Assembly (NCBI GenBank): GCA_035604455.1
Contig: DATNIM010000149.1
Coordinates: 1-6,264 of the forward strand
Reading direction: 5' to 3'
DNA: 6,264 nucleotides
Origin: AG25 sp035604455
Lineage (GTDB): Bacteria > Gemmatimonadota > Gemmatimonadetes > Gemmatimonadales > GWC2-71-9
A model generated the notes under the pieces. The model did no database searches, was not told where the DNA came from, and saw nothing but the letters and a program-made list of their open reading frames with translations. Below, in pieces: positions 1 through 5,746 of this stretch. Positions within the stretch are counted from its first letter, which is position 1. Each line of letters opens with the position of its first letter. A program made the translations under genes and the position numbers.

Positions 1-1
1 C

Positions 2-1195
2 AGCGCGGCCGCGCGCGACGCGCGGACGTTCGGAATCCCGCCGGTGCAGTTCAATGTCGTCGGGCGGGGCGAGCTACAGGTCAAGGAAGGCTATCTGGGC
101 GTGGTCGTGCAGTATGCCGAAGGGACGCGCACGATTCCCTTCGTGCGCCAGACCAACGACCTCGAGTACCGTCTGACCTCCGACATCCGCGCTCTGACGC
201 GCAAGGATAAGCCCGTGGTCGCCTTGCTCGCCGCGCCGGACCGCTCGGCCGCGGCGAACCGGACGTTCAACACCCTGTCGGAGCAACTTGGCGAGAACTA
301 CACCGTGCGGACGGTCACGGTCCCGCCCGACTCGGGGCCACCCAAAGACGCCAAGGTCTTGGTGATCTCCGGTGTCCCCGACTCGGTTCCGCAGTGGGAG
401 CTCTCGCACCTCACGGCGTTTCTCGACTCGGGCGGCGGGCTTCTGCTCATGGCGGGCGGCATGGCCCTGGCGTCCCAGGTCCCCCTCGCCACGGGGCGGG
501 CCGTGCCCTGGAACGCACTGCTTGCGCCCTACGGCGTGAGCGTGCGGTCGGATATGGTGTACGACCTCGCGTCGAACGAGCAGGTGACGATGCCGGTCCA
601 GTTCGGACAGGTGCTCCTGCCCTACCCGCTGTGGTTGCGGGCCTTGAGCACCCGGGCGTCACCGCTGAACGCCGAGATCGATGCGGTGCTGCTGCCGTGG
701 GCGAGCACGATCGACACCTCGAGGGTCGCCAAAGGGACGCTGACGCCCCTGCTTGTCACGACGCGCGCGGCGGGCGTCAAGCAAACGGAGATGTTCCTCA
801 ACCCGACGCAACAGTTCCCGCGAGACAGCCTGGAGCGCCGCCTCGTGGCGGTTCAGGTCAACCCTGCGGCCGGAGGCGCCGCGCGATCGCGCGGGCGACT
901 CGTCGTGGTGGGGAGCGGCGAGTTCGCCACGGATCATTTCGCGCGCGGGCCCCAGTCGGGCGTCGTCCTTGTGCAGAACGCCGTCGATTGGCTCGCCCAA
1001 GATGAAGCGCTGATCTCGATCCGATCGAAAGACCGGAGTCCGCCGCCTCTCGTGTTCCCGAACGCAGGGATCCGCGACGCCGTGCGCTACGGCAACGTGG
1101 TGGGCATCCCGCTGCTGCTCATTGCCGCGGGTGTCGCGGGAATGTTGCGCCGGCGCCGGCTGACTCGCCTGCCCTACCGTCCGCTCGCCGCGTGA
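2..1195 (+). CDS. GldG-family ABC-transporter auxiliary protein (5' end cut off by window edge)
   Basis: The frame is open to the left edge, so the gene starts upstream; 397 residues are visible. The GTG at 44 is internal, because homology-like sequence (FGIPP) precedes it. The N-terminal part has the typical pattern of this family: FGIPPVQF, then EGYLGVVVQYAEGTRTIPFV, then LEYRLTSDIRAL. A soluble Rossmann-like part follows (PVVALLAAP, AKVLVISGVPD, FLDSGGGLLLMAG). Near the end are VVVGSGEFATDHF, NAVDWLAQDEALISIRSK and one hydrophobic membrane segment (about visible residues 366-382), closed by RRRR on the cytoplasmic side. This matches the GldG/ABC_transp_aux family, whose members sit with an ABC ATPase and a GldF-type permease. 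In Bacteroidetes GldG takes part in gliding, but most homologues have no assigned substrate, so no gliding role is claimed. The expected N-terminal membrane segment and the transporter genes would be left of the window. The stop overlaps the start of the DUF4340 gene, indicating translational coupling. Confidence 0.88.
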   Translation, partial: SAAARDARTFGIPPVQFNVVGRGELQVKEGYLGVVVQYAEGTRTIPFVRQTNDLEYRLTSDIRALTRKDKPVVALLAAPDRSAAANRTFNTLSEQLGENYTVRTVTVPPDSGPPKDAKVLVISGVPDSVPQWELSHLTAFLDSGGGLLLMAGGMALASQVPLATGRAVPWNALLAPYGVSVRSDMVYDLASNEQVTMPVQFGQVLLPYPLWLRALSTRASPLNAEIDAVLLPWASTIDTSRVAKGTLTPLLVTTRAAGVKQTEMFLNPTQQFPRDSLERRLVAVQVNPAAGGAARSRGRLVVVGSGEFATDHFARGPQSGVVLVQNAVDWLAQDEALISIRSKDRSPPPLVFPNAGIRDAVRYGNVVGIPLLLIAAGVAGMLRRRRLTRLPYRPLAA

Positions 1196-2145
1196 ATACC
1201 CAGCAGCTGCGACTCGTCGCGATCATCGTCGCGGCCCTGGTCGCCGCGTGGGCTGCGAGTGAGGTCTTGTCCCACCGCTCCGATACCACGGCCGGAACCT
1301 TTTCGATGCCTACGGTCTCGGCCAAGGCGGCCGACACGGTCACGATCTGGCACGGCGCCGATAGGGTGACGCTCGTTCGGCGTGACTCGACGTGGACCGT
1401 CAACGGCTGGCCCGCCGCCGCGGGCGGCATCGCCGATCTCTTCGATGCACTCCGCGACACGGCGAAGCCCGAACTCGCCGCCCAAAGTCCCAGCTCCTTC
1501 GAGCGAATGGGCGTGGACAGTGCCGGCGCTCGCCTGTTGCGGGTGATCACGGGATCGGCGGTCCAGATTCGATTGCTCGTCGGCGTCGAAGGGTCGACGG
1601 GCGACGCCGTCTACGTGCGCGCCCCGGGCGACCCCCACGTTTACCTGTGGATGGGGCGCCTGGGAACGTTGGTCTCGCGGGGGGTGGACGACTGGCGCGA
1701 TCGGCAGATCGTGGCCATCGCCCCCGACAGCGTCGGCGCGATGGACCTCACCCGCGGACGCGAGAAGGTCACCCTGGGGCGTCACGGTACCCACTGGACG
1801 TTCGAGAACGGGCACCCGGCCGATTCGGCGGCCGTCGCACGCCTGCTCGATCATTTTCGATCGCTCTCCGCGGCGGGGTTCGCCTCGGCGCAACAGACGG
1901 ACTCCCTGCGGTTCGACCACGCGCAACGTCGCGTCGTCCTGCGCACGGCCGCGGGCCGCGAGCTCGCCGCGCTCGCGTTCGATTCGACGGCGGGCGGGTA
2001 TTTCGCGCGCGCCGTGGCTGGTGGCACCGTCTATCGCGTAGACTTCTGGCTGGCAGACGAGCTCACGCCACTCGCTGCCCTCGGCGGCCCAAGCGCCCCC
2101 GCTGTACCCAAGCCAAAGATTCCCGCGAAACCCAAGACGCACTGA
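1192..2145 (+). CDS. DUF4340 domain membrane-anchored protein
   Basis: A 317-residue protein starting at GTG, which overlaps the previous stop as GTGA; this tight coupling decides the start. Residues 6-22 form one hydrophobic segment (LRLVAIIVAALVAAWAA), read as an uncleaved signal anchor, so the rest is probably periplasmic or extracytoplasmic. The soluble part holds two similar modules: about 48-90 (VTLVRRDSTWTVNGWPA then an Ala/Asp-rich helix) and about 181-228 (VTLGRHGTHWTFENGHPAD then VARLLDHFRSL). This strand-strand-Trp-helix pattern is characteristic of DUF4340. The C-terminus is a short Pro/Lys tail (PKPKIPAKPKTH). DUF4340 proteins are commonly encoded directly after GldG-like genes and are presumed accessory subunits of that ABC system; biochemical function is not established. 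No catalytic motif is visible. The family call rests on pattern and context, not on a database search. Confidence 0.82.
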   Translation: MNTQQLRLVAIIVAALVAAWAASEVLSHRSDTTAGTFSMPTVSAKAADTVTIWHGADRVTLVRRDSTWTVNGWPAAAGGIADLFDALRDTAKPELAAQSPSSFERMGVDSAGARLLRVITGSAVQIRLLVGVEGSTGDAVYVRAPGDPHVYLWMGRLGTLVSRGVDDWRDRQIVAIAPDSVGAMDLTRGREKVTLGRHGTHWTFENGHPADSAAVARLLDHFRSLSAAGFASAQQTDSLRFDHAQRRVVLRTAAGRELAALAFDSTAGGYFARAVAGGTVYRVDFWLADELTPLAALGGPSAPAVPKPKIPAKPKTH

Positions 2146-2147
2146 TC

Positions 2148-2162
2148 GGCGGCGCGCCCGCC
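2148..2162 (+). terminator. Small GC hairpin just after the DUF4340 stop (weak terminator candidate)
   Basis: GGCGG (2148-2152) can pair with CCGCC (2158-2162) around a CGCGC loop, two bases after the stop codon. There is no run of T after it; the nearest is TTT about 16 bases downstream. It could slow polymerase or mark the 3' end of the GldG/DUF4340 transcript, but a 5-base GC stem is common by chance in DNA of this composition. Confidence 0.2.
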
Positions 2163-2239
2163 CGGGGACTCGGTCGTTTCTCCACCGCGAGCAGCGACGC
2201 TTGACCCACCACCCCAAACGCCATCCCCTTGGCATCACA

Positions 2240-2266
2240 GAGCTTGCCGACTATTTTCGGAGGCTC
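2240..2266 (+). promoter_or_regulatory. Candidate hairpin covering the prs ribosome-binding site
   Basis: The Shine-Dalgarno sequence of prs is GGAGG at 2259-2263, five bases before the ATG at 2269. The RNA can fold so that GAGC (2240-2243) pairs with GCUC (2263-2266), U2244-U2245 with A2261/G2262 (one G-U), and CCGA (2247-2250) with UCGG (2257-2260). G2246 is bulged and the loop is CUAUUU. This gives ten base pairs and hides the whole Shine-Dalgarno sequence, ending two bases from the start codon. The ribosome-binding site itself is secure. Whether the fold forms or controls prs is inference; no ligand domain is apparent upstream. Confidence 0.4.
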
Positions 2267-2268
2267 CC

Positions 2269-3222
2269 ATGGCTGACCTGGCCCTCTCTCGTAGCCAACT
2301 GCTCCTGCTCTCCGGCACCGCCAATCGGCCTCTCGCCGAGGAGATGGCGGGCCACTTGGGCCAGCCGTTGTGCGCCGTGTCGATCCGGCGCTTCGCTGAC
2401 GGCGAGATCTTCGTCAAGATCGACGAGAACGTCCGCGGGCGGGACGTCTTCATCATCCAGCCCACGAACCCGCCAGCCGAAAACCTCATGGAGCTCTTGC
2501 TCCTGATCGACGCGGCCCGACGCGCCAGCGCCGCGCGGATCACCGCGGTCCTCCCGTACTTCGGTTACGCGCGGCAGGACCGCAAGGATCAACCGCGGGT
2601 GGCCATCAGCGCGAAGCTGATCGCGAACCTGATTACCCACGCCGGCGCGGACCGGGTACTGGGGATGGACTTTCATTCGCACCAGCTGCAGGGCTTCTTC
2701 GACATTCCGGTCGACCACCTGTACGCGGCACCCGTGTTCGTGAGCCATTTCCGCCAGAAACAGCTGCGCGACCCGGTGGTCGTGGCCCCTGACGTCGGCT
2801 CGGCGAAGATGGCCCGTGGGTTCGCGAAGCGCCTGCACGCCTCACTCGCTATCATCGACAAGCGGCGCCCGTCGGCCAACGTCGCTGAGGTCGTGAACGT
2901 GGTCGGCGACGTGAAGGGGCGCGATTGCCTCATTCCGGACGACATGATCGACACCGCCGGAACCGTCGCGGAGGCCGCCCAGGCGCTCACGCAGCTCGGG
3001 GCCGGCAAGATCTACGTGTTCGCGTCCCACGCGCTCCTGTCGGGGCCCGCGGTCGAGCGCTTAAGCACATCGGCGATCGACGAAGTCGCGGTCACCAATA
3101 CGATCCGGATCCCCGAGACCCGGCAGTTCGAGAAGCTCAAGGTGCTGTCGATCGCCGGGCTCATCGCCAAGGCGATCGGGTACGAGCACAGCAATCAGTC
3201 CGTCAGCGCGTTGTTCGACTGA
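2269..3222 (+). CDS. prs: Ribose-phosphate pyrophosphokinase (PRPP synthetase)
   Basis: Makes 5-phosphoribosyl 1-diphosphate from ribose 5-phosphate and ATP in the cytoplasm, feeding purine, pyrimidine, NAD, His and Trp synthesis. At 317 residues it has the usual length of bacterial class I enzymes. Motifs in order: FADGE (42-46) and YARQDR (100-105) for ATP; MDFHSHQLQGFFDIP (133-147) with the catalytic-loop His135; PDVGS (174-178); the flexible loop DKRRP (197-201); and the PRPP-binding loop DDMIDTAGT (224-232). NTIRIPE (277-283) is close to the conserved C-terminal segment. The start is fixed by GGAGG five bases upstream and by the family length. Oddities: Pro223 stands where most homologues have Val or Ile just before the PRPP loop, and HSHQ replaces the commoner HA.Q. 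A 39-base gap separates it from rplY, so co-transcription is likely. Confidence 0.97.
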   Translation: MADLALSRSQLLLLSGTANRPLAEEMAGHLGQPLCAVSIRRFADGEIFVKIDENVRGRDVFIIQPTNPPAENLMELLLLIDAARRASAARITAVLPYFGYARQDRKDQPRVAISAKLIANLITHAGADRVLGMDFHSHQLQGFFDIPVDHLYAAPVFVSHFRQKQLRDPVVVAPDVGSAKMARGFAKRLHASLAIIDKRRPSANVAEVVNVVGDVKGRDCLIPDDMIDTAGTVAEAAQALTQLGAGKIYVFASHALLSGPAVERLSTSAIDEVAVTNTIRIPETRQFEKLKVLSIAGLIAKAIGYEHSNQSVSALFD

Positions 3223-3261
3223 CGCCCGACTTCATCTCTTTCGCAAGGTGTAACTGACGCC

Positions 3262-3999
3262 ATGGCTCATATCGTTGCCCTCGCCGCCCGCCCCCGTGCT
3301 GCCACCGGAAAGGGGCCGGCCCGCCAGGCCCGGCTCCGCGGCGAAGTCCCCGCGGTTATCTACGGCCACGGCCGCGAGAGCGAGACGCTCATGCTCGACG
3401 GGCAGGCCCTCGAGAAGGCGCTGACCGGCATCGAACCCGAGAGCACCGTCATCGAGCTCGCCGTCGGCGAAAAGACCACGAAGGCGTTGATCCGCGAGAT
3501 CCAGCGCCATCCGATCCGTCCCGACATCATCCACGTCGATTTCTACGAAATCCACGCGACCGAGAAGGTGCGACTGCGCGTGCCCATCCGCCTCCTCGGG
3601 ACACCCGATGGCGTGCGCAACGCGGGCGGCGTGCTCGACCAGGTGACGCGCGAGGTCGAGATCGAGGTGTTGCCCGAGCACATTCCCGACCGGGTCGAAC
3701 TGGACGTGAGTGCCCTCAAGATCGGCGACTCGCTGCACGTGCGGGATCTCGCGATTCCGAACGCCACGATCCACGCCGTGGGCGATCTGACGATCGCCAC
3801 GGTCGTGCCGCCTCGCGCCGAGGAGGTCGCGGCGACCCCCGCCGAGGTAGGGACCGAGACGGCGGAGCCCGAGCTCATCCGCAAGGTGCGGGAGGAGGAC
3901 GAGGAGGGCGAGGAAGGCGGGGAGATCAAGGCCGAGAAGCCCGAAGCCAAGGGCAAGGCCGAGAAGCCCGAAAAGCCCAAGGGCGGCAAAGAGAGCTAA
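3262..3999 (+). CDS. rplY: Large-subunit ribosomal protein bL25, long CTC/TL5 form
   Basis: A 245-residue protein of the bL25 family that binds 5S rRNA on the large ribosomal subunit; the long form is called CTC or TL5 and is linked to general stress in Bacillus. The N-terminal 5S-binding domain (about 1-95) shows GKGPARQARLRGEVPAVIYG and the HPIRPDIIHVDFYEI stretch. The second CTC domain (about 100-183) shows RVPIRLLGTPDGV, GGVLDQVTREVEIEVLP and DVSALKIGDSLHVRDL. Residues from about 185 form a charged tail: acidic (EEDEEGEEGGE), then Lys/Glu/Pro-rich. An AAGGTG at 3245-3250, eleven bases before the ATG, is a weak, somewhat distant ribosome-binding site. The next gene, pth, begins three bases after the stop; this rplY-pth pairing is common in bacteria and supports a translation operon. 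Confidence 0.96.
   Translation: MAHIVALAARPRAATGKGPARQARLRGEVPAVIYGHGRESETLMLDGQALEKALTGIEPESTVIELAVGEKTTKALIREIQRHPIRPDIIHVDFYEIHATEKVRLRVPIRLLGTPDGVRNAGGVLDQVTREVEIEVLPEHIPDRVELDVSALKIGDSLHVRDLAIPNATIHAVGDLTIATVVPPRAEEVAATPAEVGTETAEPELIRKVREEDEEGEEGGEIKAEKPEAKGKAEKPEKPKGGKES
3931..3984 (+). repeat. Short imperfect direct repeat in the tail of rplY
   Basis: The 15-base unit GCCGAGAAGCCCGAA occurs at 3931-3945 and again at 3958-3972, 27 bases apart. Each copy is followed by a similar stretch ending AAGGGC. It encodes AEKPEAKGK followed by AEKPEKPKGGK, so the second copy has an additional codon. It probably arose by in-frame slippage or duplication inside a low-complexity tail and could vary in copy number between strains. 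Confidence 0.7.
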
Positions 4000-4002
4000 C
4001 GC

Positions 4003-4536
4003 TTGCGCGCCGTGGTCGGGCTCGGGAATCCCGGCCCCGAGTACGCGGCGACGCGCCACAACGCAGGGTTCTGGCTCGCGGACACACTCGTCGCGCGCTG
4101 GGGCTTTGCGGCGTTTCGGCGCGGCGTTCGAGCTCGGATCTCGGAGGGCGAGCTCGACGGCCGCCCCGTCCAGATCGTTAAACCCCTCACCTTCATGAAC
4201 GAGAGCGGGGCCGCCCTGGCCCCGCTGCGCGCTGACCAGACGTTCGACGCCGCGCGCGATCTGCTTGTGCTGGTCGACGATTTCCAAATTCCCTGCGGCA
4301 CGTTCCGGCTCCGGGCCATGGGCTCGGCGGGCGGTCACAACGGGCTCAAGAGCATCGAGGCCGCTCTCCACTCGCAGGACTACGCCCGGCTGCGAATCGG
4401 GATCGGTCCGCTCCCTCCCGGCGTGACCGACTGGTCGGAGTACGTGCTCGAGACCTTCACCACCGAGCAGTGGGCGGAGGTCGAAGCGCTCGAGCCCCAA
4501 CTCACTGCGGCCGTGGCCCAGTGGGTGCGCGAGTAG
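4003..4536 (+). CDS. pth: Peptidyl-tRNA hydrolase (bacterial Pth)
   Basis: Cleaves the ester bond of peptidyl-tRNAs released early by ribosomes, recycling tRNA; an essential cytoplasmic enzyme in many bacteria. The 177-residue length is slightly short but normal. Conserved residues are all present: Asn9 in GLGNPGPEY, catalytic His19 and Asn20 in TRHNAG, Asn66 in KPLTFMNESG, Asp92 in VDDFQIP, and GSAGGHNGLKSI (107-118) with Asn113. These correspond to E. coli Asn10, His20, Asn68, Asp93 and Asn114. The start is a TTG at 4003, chosen because it gives the usual few residues before VGLGNPG; the only nearby alternative, GTG at 4012, would shorten the first strand. There is no good ribosome-binding site, and the gene begins three bases after rplY, so translation is probably coupled. 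HDDLDLP of most homologues is here VDDFQIP, a conservative drift around the intact Asp. Confidence 0.96.
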   Translation: MRAVVGLGNPGPEYAATRHNAGFWLADTLVARWGFAAFRRGVRARISEGELDGRPVQIVKPLTFMNESGAALAPLRADQTFDAARDLLVLVDDFQIPCGTFRLRAMGSAGGHNGLKSIEAALHSQDYARLRIGIGPLPPGVTDWSEYVLETFTTEQWAEVEALEPQLTAAVAQWVRE

Positions 4537-4539
4537 GGC

Positions 4540-5640
4540 ATGCTCCGTCTGGGCATCGTCGGGCTCCCCAACGTGGGCAAGTCGACCCTGTTCAACGCGC
4601 TGACGTCGTCGCACGCGGCGGCCGCCGAGAACTACCCCTTCTGCACGGTGGAGCCGAACATCGGCGTCGTCGAAGTGCCCGATCCCCGTCTCGAGCGGCT
4701 CAACGAACTCGTCCGGCCGAAGCAGAAGGTGCCAGCGGTCGTCGAGTTCGTGGATATCGCCGGTCTCGTGCGGGGAGCGTCTCAGGGCGAGGGACTCGGC
4801 AACCAGTTCCTCGGTCAGATCCGGGAGGTCGACGCGATCGTGCACGTGATTCGCTGCTTCGACGATCCGGACGTCGTGCACGTGATGGGGCCCGTCGATC
4901 CGGTCCGGGACCACGACGTAGTCACGAGCGAGCTCGCCCTCGCCGATCTCGCGGTGGTCGAACGGCGCCTCGAGAAAGCGCGCAAGGGCGCCCGCGCCGG
5001 CGAGAAGGAGGCGCAGGCCGAACTCGGCCTGCTCGAGCGGGTGATCGCCGCACTCAACGAGGGGCGGGGCGCTCGCGCGGCGGCGGACTCCCCGGACTCA
5101 CTCGGGGCCCTGAGCCGGCTCGGGCTCCTGACCGTGAAGCCCATCCTCTACGCGGCGAACGTGAACGAGACGGATCTGGCGCACGGCGGACCCTACCTCG
5201 ACCAGCTACGGGCGGCGGTCCAAGCGCATCACGAAGCCGCCGAGATCGTGCCGTTCTCCGCCAAGTTCGAAGCCGAGCTCGGCGCACTGCCCCTGGCAGA
5301 CCGCGCGGACTACCTCCTCTCCGCGGGGGTGGAAGAGCCGGGGCTCAACCGCTTGATCCACGCCGGGTATCGGCTGCTTGGGCTCCAGACGTTCTTCACG
5401 GTGGGGGAAGACGAGGTCCGCGCGTGGACGGTGCATCGGGCGGACACGGCCTTCGCGGCCGCCGGGGTGATCCACACGGACTTCCAGCGCGGATTCATCC
5501 GCGCCGAGACCGTGGGGTACGAGGACTTCCTCCGGGTCGGGTCCTACAAGGCCGCACGTGAACAGGGGCTCGTGCGGAGCGAGGGTCGCGATTACGTGCT
5601 CGCCGACGGCGATATCCTGCTCTTTCGATTCAACGTCTGA
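4540..5640 (+). CDS. ychF: YchF, Obg-family ribosome-associated ATPase
   Basis: A 366-residue protein, the normal length for YchF/OLA1, a TRAFAC-class nucleotidase that prefers ATP and binds ribosomes; in E. coli it negatively affects oxidative-stress resistance. The P-loop is GLPNVGKST (8-16), switch II is DIAGLVRGAS (72-81), followed by EGLGNQFLGQIREVDAIVHV. The base-specificity motif is NVNE (207-210) rather than the NKxD of GTPases, as expected for an ATPase. A charged helical insertion lies at about 130-178. The C-terminal TGS domain (about 283-366) has FFTVGEDEVRAW, HTDFQRGFIRAE and DYVLADGDILLFRFNV. Cys35 in NYPFC matches the position implicated in redox sensing in E. coli YchF. The ATG lies three bases after the pth stop, with no clear ribosome-binding site; pth-ychF pairing is common, and coupling is likely. 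Confidence 0.97.
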   Translation: MLRLGIVGLPNVGKSTLFNALTSSHAAAAENYPFCTVEPNIGVVEVPDPRLERLNELVRPKQKVPAVVEFVDIAGLVRGASQGEGLGNQFLGQIREVDAIVHVIRCFDDPDVVHVMGPVDPVRDHDVVTSELALADLAVVERRLEKARKGARAGEKEAQAELGLLERVIAALNEGRGARAAADSPDSLGALSRLGLLTVKPILYAANVNETDLAHGGPYLDQLRAAVQAHHEAAEIVPFSAKFEAELGALPLADRADYLLSAGVEEPGLNRLIHAGYRLLGLQTFFTVGEDEVRAWTVHRADTAFAAAGVIHTDFQRGFIRAETVGYEDFLRVGSYKAAREQGLVRSEGRDYVLADGDILLFRFNV

Positions 5641-5652
5641 CGCCTCCGCCCT

Positions 5653-5668
5653 TCCCCGACCCCGGGGA
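5653..5668 (+). terminator. Compact GC hairpin after ychF, possible terminator
   Basis: TCCCCG (5653-5658) pairs perfectly with CGGGGA (5663-5668) around the four-base loop ACCC, starting 13 bases after the ychF stop. The sequence after it (TCGGTCTAAGTTT) is only mildly T-rich, so it is not a textbook intrinsic terminator. It may end or attenuate the prs-rplY-pth-ychF transcript, or simply protect the 3' end. Confidence 0.35.
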
Positions 5669-5693
5669 TCGGTCTAAGTTTCGCTCTGGCAAG

Positions 5694-5740
5694 TCCCCTA
5701 CTCGGTGCGCCCCGCGCCGGGTCGTTCATGACCAAAGGGA
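5694..5740 (+). promoter_or_regulatory. Foldable leader before rpsF, candidate ribosomal-protein operator
   Basis: Two stem-loops lie back to back. CGGTGCG (5703-5709) pairs with CGCGCCG (5713-5719) around CCC, with one G-U, and GGTC (5720-5723) pairs with GACC (5730-5733) around GTTCAT. A closing helix CCCT (5696-5699) with AGGG (5736-5739) would make a three-way junction that occupies the start of the ribosome-binding site. bS6:bS18 is known in several bacteria to bind its own rpsF leader through a structure presenting CCG; CCG occurs here at 5717-5719, but I cannot show that it is in the right structural context. No promoter with recognisable -35 and -10 boxes was found between 5641 and 5746. 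Confidence 0.3.
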
Positions 5741-5744
5741 GGTG
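5734..5744 (+). promoter_or_regulatory. Strong ribosome-binding site of rpsF
   Basis: AAAGGGAGGTG is close to fully complementary to the 3' end of 16S rRNA. The GGAGG core (5738-5742) ends four bases before the ATG at 5747. It is the strongest such site in the window and fixes the rpsF start, in line with high expression of a ribosomal protein. Confidence 0.85.
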
Positions 5745-5746
5745 GC

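Noticed and set aside
44..46. GTG as the true start of the GldG-family gene
   Set aside because: The frame continues to the window edge, and the residues before it (FGIPP) belong to the conserved N-terminal domain.
2201..2206. TTGACC resembling a -35 box
   Set aside because: No acceptable -10 sequence lies 16-18 bases downstream; that stretch is C-rich.
1174..2238. Minus-strand open frame of 354 codons opposite the DUF4340 gene
   Set aside because: Arg/Gly-rich with no motif; the + strand frame has a membrane anchor, the family pattern and a coupled start.
2229..2257. Promoter-like pair TTGGCA (2229-2234) and TATTTT (2252-2257) with a 17-base spacer before prs
   Set aside because: It would start transcription near 2264, downstream of the prs Shine-Dalgarno sequence, leaving only a few bases of leader. 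That conflicts with the good GGAGG at 2259-2263, so it is probably chance.
2201..2506. Plus-strand frame of 101 codons starting in the gap before prs
   Set aside because: Most of it overlaps prs out of frame and is Ser/Arg-rich; no ribosome-binding site and no family pattern.
3232..4914. Long open frame on the minus strand (560 codons) opposite rplY, pth and ychF
   Set aside because: It is the antisense shadow of three certain genes. It is rich in Arg, Gly, His, Leu and Asp with no recognisable domain, as expected of an antisense frame in GC-rich coding DNA.
4470..5561. Plus-strand open frame of 363 codons overlapping pth and ychF
   Set aside because: It is an Arg/Gly/Pro-rich out-of-frame reading of ychF, which is unambiguous in its own frame.
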